DNA of 32,914 nucleotides from Flavobacteriaceae bacterium (lineage in GTDB: Bacteria > Bacteroidota > Bacteroidia > Flavobacteriales > Flavobacteriaceae): the NCBI GenBank assembly GCA_013043685.1, contig JABDNT010000063.1, positions 1 through 32,914 on the forward strand. The letters are read 5' to 3'. Within the stretch, counting starts at the first letter, position 1. The number at the start of each line of letters is the position of its first letter. The notes below the pieces were generated by a model. That model was not told where the DNA came from. It searched no databases and saw only the letters and a program-made list of their open reading frames with translations. Positions 1-8,110 of this stretch are shown here, piece after piece. The position numbers and the translations under genes are program-made.

Positions 1-705
1 ATCGTAGGGTGATTCTTCGTACTCCTTTAAATATTCGATATGCAGACCGGCCTTTATCAAGGCCGTAATCACCTCCCCCAGCCCGTGATGCCAGCCGTAT
101 TCCTTAGAAGTAATTTTCGAATTTCCATCCTCGGCATAGGTGCCTTCGTATTCTTCATAGATTGCCTCTTTTTGTTGGTAACCATAGATCATTCTAGGAG
201 GTTCCTGCAAGTAATCGAACATCCAGGCGATGGGATGAAATTCAACCATGTAAAAAGTGCCTCCGGGTTTTAATCGCTCGGCGATCATCTTCGCCCATGG
301 CTTCAGATCGGGAAGCCAGCCAATAACACCGTAACTGGTGAAGATTATATCGAAGGTCTCAGAAATATGTTCGGAAACGTCCAATACATTACAGCAAACG
401 AAGTTTGCGTTAAGATCCAGTTCTTCATTCAAACTTTTAGCCAGTTTTATGGCTTCTTCCGAAATATCGATGCCCGTACATTTCGCTCCCCTCCTGGCCC
501 AACTCAAGGTGTCTTGACCAAAATGACATTGTAAATGCAACATGGATCTTCCCGTAACATTTCCCAGGGCGGCTATTTCGTATTTTTTCAGGGAATCCGC
601 CCCCTTTTTGAAAGCCTCAAGGTCATAGAATTGACTGGCAGCATGCACGGCCACCTTCTTATTCCAGGTCTCACGGTTGGTATTGAATTCCTTCTGAAAA
701 TCCAT
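1..705 (-). CDS. class I SAM-dependent methyltransferase (partial, C-terminus outside window)
   Basis: The reading frame is open from an ATG at 705-703 to the window edge, giving about 235 residues without a stop. It begins MDFQKEFNTNRETWNKK and carries a Rossmann-type SAM-binding motif near residues 55-75 (LHLQCHFGQDTLSWARRGA followed by GIDIS), then a motif IV-like TFDIIFTSYGVIGWLPDL and LKPGGTFYMVEFHP. This is the usual order of a class I methyltransferase. The substrate cannot be read from the sequence. It is transcribed divergently from the flavin reductase-like gene, with 94 bp between the two starts. The 3' end lies beyond position 1, so length and C-terminal features are unknown. Family call is firm; specific function unknown. 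Confidence 0.85.
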   Translation of the reverse strand, partial: MDFQKEFNTNRETWNKKVAVHAASQFYDLEAFKKGADSLKKYEIAALGNVTGRSMLHLQCHFGQDTLSWARRGAKCTGIDISEEAIKLAKSLNEELDLNANFVCCNVLDVSEHISETFDIIFTSYGVIGWLPDLKPWAKMIAERLKPGGTFYMVEFHPIAWMFDYLQEPPRMIYGYQQKEAIYEEYEGTYAEDGNSKITSKEYGWHHGLGEVITALIKAGLHIEYLKEYEESPYD

Positions 706-799
706 TTGAACAAATTTCAGCTAAAATAATGAAAGTCCCGGAAGTAATATTTTGTTTAATCTTAACATTATTTCATTAAACATGAATTAATTTTAGACC

Positions 800-1414
800 A
801 TGATTCACAAGACAAATTCAGACATATTGGAAATGGATAAGATTGAACGACTCAATCTCATTAATAGTTGCACGGGATATAAATCGGCAAACCTCCTCGG
901 TTCTGTATCGCCGGATGGAGTTACTAATGTGGCTGTATTCAGTAGTGTGACGCATTTGGGGAGTAATCCACCGCTCCTCGGATTCGTGTTAAGGCCAACC
1001 ACTGTCCCCAGGAATACGTTCGACAATATTAAGAAGACTGGGGAATTCACCGTAAATCATATCCATTCAGGCATGATAGCAGACGCTCACCATACCTCTG
1101 CTAAATATCCGGGGCATGTTTCAGAATTCGATAAGACCAATCTGAAATCAAAATTCAGAGATGGTTTTAAAGCACCTTATGTGGAAGGTGCCAAGATACA
1201 GCTTGGATGCCGGTATGTGAACGAATATGCAATTGAAGAAAATGGTTGTTTGCTAATTATTGGTTCCATTGAACATATTTACTTTGAAAATGACCTGCAG
1301 CTCACAGATGGCTTCCTGGCGCTGGAGAAAGCCGATACTGTTACCGTGAACGGACTGGACGGTTATGCACTTCCAAAGCTAATAGACCGCTTCGAATACG
1401 CAAGGCCCGAATAA
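800..1414 (+). CDS. flavin reductase-like domain protein
   Basis: The 204-residue product matches the flavin reductase-like, FMN-binding split-barrel family. An N-terminal segment around residues 20-60 (NSCTGYKSANLLGSVSPDG, then TNVAVFSSVTHLGSNPPLLG) is the typical strand pair that cradles FMN, and TGEFTVNHIHSGM lies further on. Members reduce or hold FMN/FAD, often as partners of flavoenzymes. The gene is first in a same-strand run with the DUF2256 protein and two photolyases, its stop codon directly abutting the next ATG at 1415. I infer a link to flavin supply or redox state for the photolyases. That is context only; no enzymatic activity can be shown from sequence. No signal peptide or membrane segment is visible. 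Confidence 0.85.
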   Translation: MIHKTNSDILEMDKIERLNLINSCTGYKSANLLGSVSPDGVTNVAVFSSVTHLGSNPPLLGFVLRPTTVPRNTFDNIKKTGEFTVNHIHSGMIADAHHTSAKYPGHVSEFDKTNLKSKFRDGFKAPYVEGAKIQLGCRYVNEYAIEENGCLLIIGSIEHIYFENDLQLTDGFLALEKADTVTVNGLDGYALPKLIDRFEYARPE

Positions 1415-1558
1415 ATGGCACATATTAAAACATACTTACCTCAAAAGACCTGTCCTGTATGTGAACGACCATTTAAGTGGCGCAAGAAATGGAAACTCAA
1501 TTGGGAGAATGTAAAATATTGCAGTAAACGCTGCGCATCACAAAGTAAGAATACATGA
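1415..1558 (+). CDS. DUF2256 family small zinc-ribbon protein (47 aa)
   Basis: A 47-codon gene begins immediately after the flavin reductase stop and ends in an ATGA overlap with the photolyase start at 1555. The product begins [20 protein letters not shown] and is very basic in the middle ([10 protein letters not shown]). It has four cysteines as a CPVC pair (residues 13 and 16) and a CSKRC pair (residues 36 and 40), the layout of a treble-clef or zinc-ribbon knuckle. This is the pattern of DUF2256, a family known to occur beside or fused to cryptochrome/photolyase genes and without an established function. The basic stretch suggests nucleic-acid contact, which is inference. Overlapping starts and stops on both sides argue for translational coupling in one operon. 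Confidence 0.85.
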   Translation: MAHIKTYLPQKTCPVCERPFKWRKKWKLNWENVKYCSKRCASQSKNT

Positions 1559-2844
1559 AAAATAGCCTGGTGTGGTTTCGGAATGACCTGAGGATTTCAG
1601 ATAACAGCGTCCTCACCGGTGTCTGCGCGGACAGTGATAAGGTAATAGCAGTCTATTGTTTCGACCCCAGGCAATATGCCACAGGCGATTTTGGTTTTGT
1701 GAAGACAGGGAAATACAGGGCGAAATTCCTTATCGAAACTGTTACCGACCTAAAAATTCAGCTTTCCAGACTCAATATACCCTTGTTCATAAGTCTGTCC
1801 CGTCCAGAAGATTATATTCCGGGACTTATCGAAGCGCACGATATTAAGAGGATTCACTTTCAAGAGGAATGGACTCGAGATGAAAAAAATGTGGAAGATC
1901 AACTTCGTAGAGCCATTCCCGAAACTGTTGAGATATTTCGCCAATTTGACCAGTTTTTATTTCATCCTAAAGATATCCCTTTTGAAAACTTATCACAGAT
2001 TCCAGAGGTCTTTACAGCCTTCAGAAAGAAACTGGAAAAATATGCTGAAGTGAGAAGAGTTATTGGTACACCTAAAGCACTTCCCAAGGAAAACCTAATA
2101 GAAAACAGAAGTGAATTACCATCACTTACAGACCTGGGTCATGATGATTTCAGTTCCGACAGCCGATCCGCTTTTCCGTTTCAAGGAGGAGAAACCGCAG
2201 GACTTAAAAGGATTGATGATTACATATGGGAATCTGAAAATATTTCGAAATATAAAGAGACCCGTAATGGATTGGTAGGTAAAGATTACAGTTCAAAATT
2301 TTCAGCCTGGCTCGCTAATGGAAGTCTCTCAGCGCGTATGATTTACTGGGCAGTTCGTAAATTTGAAAAAGAACGCATTAAAAACTCAAGTACGTATTGG
2401 ATGATCTTCGAGCTGATCTGGCGCGATTTCTTCAAATATGTTTCACTGAAACACGGTGACTCGATTTTTCATCTAGGAGGAATATTGAACAAAGACTATC
2501 ATTGGAAAAATGATCGGGCAATACTCCAGAATTGGATACATGGGAAAACCGAATACGACTTCGTGAATGCGAACATGAAAGAACTGGCTGCCACCGGATG
2601 GATGAGCAATCGGGGTCGGCAGAACGTAGCCAGTTATTGGGCAAAAGAAAAAGAACAGGATTGGCGCGTAGGAGCGAGCTATTTTGAAAGTATGCTGGTG
2701 GACTATGATGTACACAGTAACTGGGGAAACTGGATGTATAATGCCGGAGTAGGGAACGATCCCAGGGATAGAAAATTCAATATCCAAAGGCAGGCTGAGA
2801 TGTACGATAAGGAAGGAAGCTTCAGAAAACTATGGAATCGATGA
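1555..2844 (+). CDS. DASH-type cryptochrome / deoxyribodipyrimidine photolyase
   Basis: The 429-residue product opens with the photolyase alpha/beta domain ([14 protein letters not shown]) and ends with the helical FAD-binding domain. In the latter, [35 protein letters not shown] and [19 protein letters not shown] are hallmarks of the cry-DASH branch. These are blue-light flavoproteins that repair cyclobutane dimers, mainly in single-stranded or looped DNA. The length is in the normal range for the family without the C-terminal extension seen in some eukaryotic members. The start overlaps the DUF2256 stop by four bases, and the stop overlaps the next photolyase start in the same way (ATGA at 2841-2844). 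Confidence in the family is high; the balance between repair and signalling cannot be told from sequence. Confidence 0.93.
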   Translation: MKNSLVWFRNDLRISDNSVLTGVCADSDKVIAVYCFDPRQYATGDFGFVKTGKYRAKFLIETVTDLKIQLSRLNIPLFISLSRPEDYIPGLIEAHDIKRIHFQEEWTRDEKNVEDQLRRAIPETVEIFRQFDQFLFHPKDIPFENLSQIPEVFTAFRKKLEKYAEVRRVIGTPKALPKENLIENRSELPSLTDLGHDDFSSDSRSAFPFQGGETAGLKRIDDYIWESENISKYKETRNGLVGKDYSSKFSAWLANGSLSARMIYWAVRKFEKERIKNSSTYWMIFELIWRDFFKYVSLKHGDSIFHLGGILNKDYHWKNDRAILQNWIHGKTEYDFVNANMKELAATGWMSNRGRQNVASYWAKEKEQDWRVGASYFESMLVDYDVHSNWGNWMYNAGVGNDPRDRKFNIQRQAEMYDKEGSFRKLWNR

Positions 2845-4376
2845 AAAAACTTCGTCTGGTATTAGGGGATCAATTAAACTATCAACATTCATGGTATAGC
2901 AAGAATGAAGAAGATGTGGTGTATTTCCTTGCTGAAATGCGGCAGGAAACCGACTATGTAAAACACCATATTCAAAAGGTGGTTGCTTTTTTCGAAAGTA
3001 TGACCAGTTTTACCGAATGGCTTCGTGAGCGCGGGCATCGTGTGATATATTATTCCCTTGATTCGGAAGACAACAAACAGGATCTTCAAAAAAACCTTTC
3101 CTTTCTGATAAAAGATCTGGACATTGAGAAATTCGAATATCAGTTACCCGACGAATACCGCCTGGATCAACAACTGCGCGAATTTTGCGAATCTCTGAAT
3201 ATTCCATCAGAAAGCTACAATACCGAACACTTCTTGAGTGAACGAAATGATGTAGCGAATTTTTTTGAAGGTAAAAAAGAGATGACCATGGAGTATTTCT
3301 ATCGCTCTATGCGCAAGAAGTACGAGATCCTAATGGTGAACGATAAGGATCCTGAAGGAGGAAAATGGAACTTTGATGCCAGCAATAGAAAAAAATGGAA
3401 GGGATCTCCTGATATTCCGCATGAAAGGGGATTTAGGAAGGATATTTCAGAAACTTATAATAGGATAAAGAAAGCCGGTGTTGAAACGATAGGAAACATC
3501 GATCCTTCTTCTTTTAACTGGCCTACCTCCCGTGAAGAATGTCTTTCGGTACTCAGGTATTTCTGCAATAACCTGCTTGTTCATTTCGGAGATTACCAGG
3601 ACGCAATGCATACGGAAGAAAAGTTTTTATTCCATTCGCGCCTTTCGTTTGCATTGAATACAAAAATACTGCACCCCATGGAAGTGATTGAAAGTGTAAT
3701 TGATCATTGGCGGGAGCACAAAGATGTCATCGATATCTCCCAGGTAGAAGGATTTGTGCGGCAGATCCTGGGTTGGCGCGAATTCATGCGGGGAGTATAT
3801 TGGAAAGAAATGCCTTCCTACGCCACACTGAACAAACTGGAAAACACAAACAAGTTACCGGAATTTTTCTGGACGGGTGAGACCAGTATGAACTGCATGC
3901 ATCATGCCATCTCCCAAAGTCTGGATACAGCGTATGCCCATCATATCCAACGGCTAATGATAACTGGGAATTATGCTTTATTAACACAATGCGACCCCGA
4001 TGAAGTAGATTCGTGGTATCTGGGGGTTTATATAGATGCGATACAGTGGGTAGAAATTACGAATACCAGGGGGATGTCCCAATTTGCAGATGGTGGTATA
4101 ATTGCAACTAAACCGTATGTTTCAAGTGGTAACTACATCAATAAGCAAAGTAATTACTGCGGCAATTGCCAGTATGATGTAAACAAAAAAGTGGGAGAAA
4201 ATGCCTGCCCTTTCAACAGTTTATACTGGAATTTCCTGGACGATAAAAAAGAGTATTTTAAAAATAACAGGCGTATGGGTATGATGCTAAATTTACTTAA
4301 GAAAAAATCTGCCGAAGAAATTTCCGAGATAAAACAACGAGCCGCAGATATCATTGCCAACCCCGACAAATACTAA
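2841..4376 (+). CDS. iron-sulfur photolyase/cryptochrome (PhrB / FeS-BCP type, probable (6-4) photolyase)
   Basis: I place the start at the ATG in the ATGA overlap (2841), giving 511 residues starting [12 protein letters not shown], which aligns with the start of known family members; an ATG nine bases upstream is possible. The [4Fe-4S] ligands of this class are all visible: a Cys in TSMNCMHHAI, a CGNC pair, and a Cys in ENACPFN twelve residues further on. Counting from 2841 they fall at 352, 440, 443 and 456, each two residues beyond the positions I recall for Agrobacterium PhrB. The FAD region has QILGWREFMRGVYW and DTAYAHHIQRLMITGNYA. PhrB repairs (6-4) photoproducts. The gene ends exactly where the opposite-strand GNAT gene ends, with no gap. 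Confidence 0.92.
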   Translation: MKKLRLVLGDQLNYQHSWYSKNEEDVVYFLAEMRQETDYVKHHIQKVVAFFESMTSFTEWLRERGHRVIYYSLDSEDNKQDLQKNLSFLIKDLDIEKFEYQLPDEYRLDQQLREFCESLNIPSESYNTEHFLSERNDVANFFEGKKEMTMEYFYRSMRKKYEILMVNDKDPEGGKWNFDASNRKKWKGSPDIPHERGFRKDISETYNRIKKAGVETIGNIDPSSFNWPTSREECLSVLRYFCNNLLVHFGDYQDAMHTEEKFLFHSRLSFALNTKILHPMEVIESVIDHWREHKDVIDISQVEGFVRQILGWREFMRGVYWKEMPSYATLNKLENTNKLPEFFWTGETSMNCMHHAISQSLDTAYAHHIQRLMITGNYALLTQCDPDEVDSWYLGVYIDAIQWVEITNTRGMSQFADGGIIATKPYVSSGNYINKQSNYCGNCQYDVNKKVGENACPFNSLYWNFLDDKKEYFKNNRRMGMMLNLLKKKSAEEISEIKQRAADIIANPDKY

Positions 4377-4670
4377 TTATCCCACATTATACCCATCTGC
4401 CACCAAAGAAACCCACTCGCGGTTCTCTTTGATATAAGCTGCCACAAAAGGACATAAGGGAGCGACCCTGGATCCTTCTTCTTTTAATACTTTAAGAACT
4501 TCTATCACCATGGCCTTTCCAACTCCATTTCCTTCCAGTTGTACCGGAACTTCAGTGTGTGTTAGATAGATAGCATTTTTCGCTTTTATATATTCTATAA
4601 AAGCCGTGTAACCGTTTACCTCGGTTTCATAGCGACGCCTTTTGAGGTTTTTAGTAACGTCAACTTTCAT
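4377..4670 (-). CDS. small GNAT-type N-acetyltransferase domain protein
   Basis: This 97-residue protein resembles the short, stand-alone acetyltransferase-like family of COG2388. It has YIKAKNAIYLTHTEVP as the central strands, LEGNGVGKAMVIEVLKVLKE as the acetyl-CoA-binding loop and helix (normally G-x-G-x-G/A), then VAPLCPFVAAYIKENREW. The substrate is unknown for the whole family. It lies two bases downstream of the CDGSH gene and is almost certainly co-transcribed with it. Proteins of this type often neighbour Fer4_19/CDGSH genes, so the pairing looks conserved, though I recall this rather than show it. The stop codon abuts the stop of the opposite-strand photolyase. Confidence 0.85.
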   Translation of the reverse strand: MKVDVTKNLKRRRYETEVNGYTAFIEYIKAKNAIYLTHTEVPVQLEGNGVGKAMVIEVLKVLKEEGSRVAPLCPFVAAYIKENREWVSLVADGYNVG

Positions 4671-4672
4671 CC

Positions 4673-5089
4673 CTAATTGTTATGTGAACCGTCACAAAAC
4701 GGAGTATTCCCGGTTTTGCCGCAACGGCAAAAAGCTGTATTGCGGGTTTTGGATTCTTTAGACCCATCGGTATGGGTGATCTCGATCGTGCCTTTGACCA
4801 TCAATGGCCCATTTTCCAGTACTTCAACTTTTGTTTCACTCATAGTGTTTTGTTTTTCGTCCTCGGGAGCACCTTCACCTTTCAGATAATAGGTCAATGC
4901 GCCGCTGGGACATTTATTTATTGTTTTTTTCAGTTCTTCGATACCGGCATTTTCTGCTTTGATCCATGGCTTTTCCTTCGGATTAAACACAGCAGGTAAC
5001 CCTTTTACACATTCCTTCGCGTGAAAACACAAGCCCGGTTTCCATACTACGGTAAGATCACCGTTGGTATATTCTTTACGCACATCCAT
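4673..5089 (-). CDS. Fer4_19 (DUF1271) - CDGSH iron-sulfur fusion protein
   Basis: A 138-residue two-domain protein. Residues 1-70 match the Fer4_19/YjdI-like mono-cluster domain, with Cys21, Cys27 and Cys60 in GLCFHAKECVKGLP and NKCPSGAL. Residues about 85-138 are a CDGSH-type domain with CRCGKTGNTPFCDGSH, giving Cys121, Cys123, Cys132 and His136 as [2Fe-2S] ligands. A charged linker (GEGAPEDEKQNTMSET) joins the halves. Both domains are cytosolic redox or cluster-transfer modules of uncertain physiological role. The gene is first in a two-gene unit with the GNAT protein and is divergent from the lipoprotein gene at 5156. The fused architecture is common in bacteria; no key ligand is missing. 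Confidence 0.9.
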   Translation of the reverse strand: MDVRKEYTNGDLTVVWKPGLCFHAKECVKGLPAVFNPKEKPWIKAENAGIEELKKTINKCPSGALTYYLKGEGAPEDEKQNTMSETKVEVLENGPLMVKGTIEITHTDGSKESKTRNTAFCRCGKTGNTPFCDGSHNN

Positions 5090-5131
5090 ATTTTAAAAAT
5101 ACAAAAATTATGAGAGGAATTGAAGAAAGCT

Positions 5132-5139
5132 TACTTTTG
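5132..5139 (+). promoter_or_regulatory. probable -7 promoter element (TACTTTTG)
   Basis: The octamer fits the Bacteroidota -7 consensus TAnnTTTG and lies 16 bases before the ATG at 5156. A good TTTG -33 box is not evident at the expected distance; TTATG near 5108-5112 is the nearest. Its position inside a possible TTG-initiated extension of the downstream gene supports choosing the ATG at 5156. Confidence 0.5.
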
Positions 5140-5155
5140 TTTAAAACCAATTGAT

Positions 5156-5842
5156 ATGCGTTTCTGCTTAATATTCTTACTCACCTTTGTAACCTTAATT
5201 TCGTGCAAAGAAAGCCCTAAAAATGTTGCTGTTACTGATGCGGAAAATACAGAAGTTCCACTTTCAATAGCCGAGCAAATTGCATCCAATTACGGAATCG
5301 ATAAGTGGAAAGATGTATCCGAATTACGCTTCACATTTAATGTGACCAGTGGTGAAAGAAGAACCAATCGCTCTTATATCTGGAACACTAAAACACAGGA
5401 TGTAGTGCTCATGAATGATAGCAATATTATTCAGTACAACCGTAATGATAATCTGGATAGCCTGCAACTCTTTGCAGACAAACGTTTTGTGAATGATTCG
5501 TTCTGGTTATTGTCGCCGTTCAAATTGGTTTGGGACGAGGGAACTTCCATTTCCTATGAAGATAAAGTGATCGCTCCTATATCAAAAGAAAGTCTGAACA
5601 AATTGACGATAGTGTATAGTTCGGAAGGTGGTTATACGCCCGGGGATGCGTATGATTTCTATTATACTGGAGATCTGGAGATCAAAGAATGGGGGTATCG
5701 CAGGGGTAATGCAGAAGAAGCTTCAATGTCTACTTCCTGGACGAAATTAGAATCCTTCAACGGGATAAAACTAAACACCAGGCACAACGACAGCAGCGGA
5801 AATTTCGAATTGTATTTCACGAATATTTCGGTTAAAAACTAA
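5156..5842 (+). CDS. lipoprotein of unknown function
   Basis: Starting at the ATG at 5156 gives a 228-residue product whose first residues form a lipoprotein signal peptide: MRFCLIFLLTFVTLISCKES, with the lipobox LISC at residues 14-17. A TTG at 5120 would add twelve residues but would place the -7 element inside the gene and spoil the signal peptide. The mature part has a GIDKWKDVSELRFTFNV start and alternating strands (LNKLTIVYSSEGGYTPGD, DFYYTGDLEIKEWGYRR), suggesting a lipid-binding-like beta sheet of the LolA/LolB or DUF6503 kind. I do not recognise it firmly. It faces the haloperoxidase-like gene tail to tail with 12 bp between. Confidence 0.8.
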   Translation: MRFCLIFLLTFVTLISCKESPKNVAVTDAENTEVPLSIAEQIASNYGIDKWKDVSELRFTFNVTSGERRTNRSYIWNTKTQDVVLMNDSNIIQYNRNDNLDSLQLFADKRFVNDSFWLLSPFKLVWDEGTSISYEDKVIAPISKESLNKLTIVYSSEGGYTPGDAYDFYYTGDLEIKEWGYRRGNAEEASMSTSWTKLESFNGIKLNTRHNDSSGNFELYFTNISVKN

Positions 5843-5854
5843 AAAAAACCAATT

Positions 5855-8011
5855 CTACTTCTTCACCAAGCGCTCTGTGAATAGCCTTCGATCTTCCCAT
5901 TCCAGGGAGACGAAATAGAGTCCATCCCTCAAAGCGGAAATATCGAGACTGCAACGATCCTCGTTGTCGAATACTGCATTCTCTGTATAGACCTTCCTCC
6001 CTAAGGTATCGTAAATACATACCTCGAGCGGTTGATCTGTTTTAAACGCAACATTCAGAATATCGGCGGTTGGATTTGGATAAATTCTGCCCCTTTCAAG
6101 TAAAGCGCCAACGAAATAAGATTCGGCAAAACTAAAGGCATCGGTTCCAATCCTGGCTCCTATGATCCTTCCGGGTATATCATCACAAGGTGGATGTATC
6201 CCACCCCAAATTCGGGAAAGACTGGTTTGATCACTCGCATCGCGATAAGTTGCCCATTGTAATTGAAACGGAACGCTCGGGCCTTTCTCAAATTTCAGAA
6301 ATTCGTCCTTCGGAATATCGAAAACTCCCATTCCGCCCGGAAAGTATTCATCACCTGTTAAAAGCGTAAGTACCTCTGCGGCCGCCCTGGAAAATGTAGA
6401 GTGTCCTGAAACGTAGCCGGCGAATGGCGGTGTTACAAACGAAGGCCGCTGATAAGGAAACCATTCCTCAGCCAATATCCAACCTACTCCGGCTTCATCC
6501 TCATTGGGGTCAACAATAAAATCCGGACCTCGCCAGGTAAAGAGTTTTATCTTTCCCACATTCTCATTGAATGCTCCGGCTAACGGATCCCCCTCTTTTA
6601 CCACTTCAATATAATTAGGCACAAGAGGTATTCCATGTGGATCATAACTAGCATCGTTCGGGTCTGTAGATTGTCCCTGATCTGCCATATATCGTATCGC
6701 ACTAATAGGTCGAATATAGTCGTAATACCCTTTGATGCCCCAGGCACTTATGGCAACATCGTGCATTGTGCCGCCAAGTATAAAGTAGGATTTAACATCC
6801 CATTCCAAATCGCTTAAGACATCCCCTTTTCCACGAAATTTCTTAACCAGTTGTGGCTGGTCATTTACATAATTTAAAATAGTAAACCAATGTCCGGGAG
6901 GCGTTTCACTATCAGGTCCGTCCGCCCAGAATTCCGCTAATACACGGGTGTAATCTCCACGAGGAACTAATTGAGATTCGTACGGCATGCCCGTTGAAGG
7001 GTTGATTTCACGTCCTGGTGAAGGATCTCCTCCTTCAACAAATGTGTAGAAAGAGTCGTAATCTTCAAAATCTGTTGGATAGGAATCTATCGAGACATTT
7101 CCCAGGCTACGGGGCGAAATATCCATCATGGTAGGATCATTCTTATCCAGATGAGAGGCCCACACCGATACCATGGCGAATCCCCATTTGTAAGGATCGT
7201 CCAATCCTAATCCGTCCTGAATATACGGAGGATCCCGGGGATCGTGATACACCAGGTAATCGAATCCTGGTTTCGGATAGACGGTCAATTGATCTGAATT
7301 CAGTGAAAAAGGAGTAACCTTTCCCCATTCCGGACTCAGGAAGGGAGGCTGTCCCCCAGGGATGATATTTCCACTCTGATCGACGTAATTCTCAACTTTT
7401 AAAGGCTGCCAGTTGTTGGGAAACATTATATCCGGATTTCCTGTAATATCTGTATCCAGGGGATCATTAAGTGGTTCGTAAAAGGTGTTTTCGTAATCTC
7501 CTGCTTCGTTAGAACCGTCCTGAAGCCCAAAAGCTATGAGTTGTTCCGCCAAATAATTGCCCAGAGCGGCCGGGTTGCCACTCTTGTAATTGGTATTTCT
7601 GAAATTAATATCATAACCGAAGGAATCCATTAACGCATCGATAGAGGTAAAAATATCCTCCTTGCCCGGTGAATCGGCAAAACGGTGCTTCATAAGGCCG
7701 TATACTGCATAACTCATGGCTTCATGCCGGGCTTTTACAATATCTTCTTCGGTTGAAAAACCATCAAAATTACAACTGTATTCGCCCACGGTATTCCCCA
7801 GAAAATAGGGTTTGGAATCCGGATCGAATAATGCCCAGATATCGTAGATGGCAACTGAAGAGTGAAACAGGTTTCTGGCGTGTACGGTAGGCCGTGCAAA
7901 ATCATTACGGATAGCATTCAATATTTCTTCATTCCACTGCCTCGCCACCGATTGTGGATAGACCGATTGACCTACAACAAAAAGAGTTAGTATGAAGAAG
8001 AACTTCCGCAT
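5855..8011 (-). CDS. secreted vanadium-dependent haloperoxidase-like protein with T9SS type A sorting domain
   Basis: The 718-residue protein has a signal peptide (MRKFFFILTLFVVGQSVYPQ) and a C-terminal type IX secretion domain from about residue 640 (GRIYPNPTADILNV, ending in RLVKK). Between them lies the complete vanadate-binding signature of vanadium haloperoxidases and PAP2 phosphatases. Lys427 and Arg434-Pro435 form KxxxxxxRP (KGYYDYIRP), Ser535-Gly536-His537 sit in YVSGHSTFS, and SRxxxxxHxxxD is SRIWGGIHPPCD (Arg600, His606, Asp610). A Val replaces the Pro of the classical PSGH. Known members oxidise halides with peroxide; a phosphatase role is also possible. The protein would be exported and anchored or released at the outer membrane. 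It is longer than the characterised flavobacterial iodoperoxidases. Substrate is not predictable. Confidence 0.88.
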   Translation of the reverse strand: MRKFFFILTLFVVGQSVYPQSVARQWNEEILNAIRNDFARPTVHARNLFHSSVAIYDIWALFDPDSKPYFLGNTVGEYSCNFDGFSTEEDIVKARHEAMSYAVYGLMKHRFADSPGKEDIFTSIDALMDSFGYDINFRNTNYKSGNPAALGNYLAEQLIAFGLQDGSNEAGDYENTFYEPLNDPLDTDITGNPDIMFPNNWQPLKVENYVDQSGNIIPGGQPPFLSPEWGKVTPFSLNSDQLTVYPKPGFDYLVYHDPRDPPYIQDGLGLDDPYKWGFAMVSVWASHLDKNDPTMMDISPRSLGNVSIDSYPTDFEDYDSFYTFVEGGDPSPGREINPSTGMPYESQLVPRGDYTRVLAEFWADGPDSETPPGHWFTILNYVNDQPQLVKKFRGKGDVLSDLEWDVKSYFILGGTMHDVAISAWGIKGYYDYIRPISAIRYMADQGQSTDPNDASYDPHGIPLVPNYIEVVKEGDPLAGAFNENVGKIKLFTWRGPDFIVDPNEDEAGVGWILAEEWFPYQRPSFVTPPFAGYVSGHSTFSRAAAEVLTLLTGDEYFPGGMGVFDIPKDEFLKFEKGPSVPFQLQWATYRDASDQTSLSRIWGGIHPPCDDIPGRIIGARIGTDAFSFAESYFVGALLERGRIYPNPTADILNVAFKTDQPLEVCIYDTLGRKVYTENAVFDNEDRCSLDISALRDGLYFVSLEWEDRRLFTERLVKK

Positions 8012-8025
8012 GACAAATTTTTATA

Positions 8026-8033
8026 CAAATATA
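8026..8033 (-). promoter_or_regulatory. probable -7 promoter element (TATATTTG on minus strand)
   Basis: On the minus strand this reads TATATTTG, an exact TAnnTTTG match, 14 bases upstream of the haloperoxidase-like start. A TTTG on the same strand at 8052-8049 is 15 bases further up, closer than the usual 19-21. The element shares the 99-bp divergent intergenic region with the kynurenine operon promoter. Confidence 0.5.
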
Positions 8034-8077
8034 TTGAACAACAGCCATCAAACGAAAATGAAACGGAATTAAATTGC

Positions 8078-8085
8078 TATTTTTG
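8078..8085 (+). promoter_or_regulatory. probable -7 promoter element of the kynurenine operon (TATTTTTG)
   Basis: An exact TAnnTTTG match 25 bases before the kynU ATG, predicting a short leader of roughly 18-20 bases. No convincing TTTG is found at the -33 distance. It is the only promoter-like element seen for the seven-gene run that follows, so it probably serves the entire operon. Confidence 0.55.
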
Positions 8086-8110
8086 TGATAGCCGAAATTC
8101 ATCCGCCAAT

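Noticed and set aside
40-729. Plus-strand small frames at 40-273 and 535-729
   Set aside because: They are shadows of the minus-strand methyltransferase that occupies 1-705.
2473-2787. Antisense open frame over the cry-DASH gene
   Set aside because: No recognisable domain, no start context, and the opposite strand encodes a well-conserved protein; a shadow frame.
5120-5155. TTG start of the lipoprotein at 5156
   Set aside because: It would put the TACTTTTG promoter element inside the coding region and bury the signal peptide.
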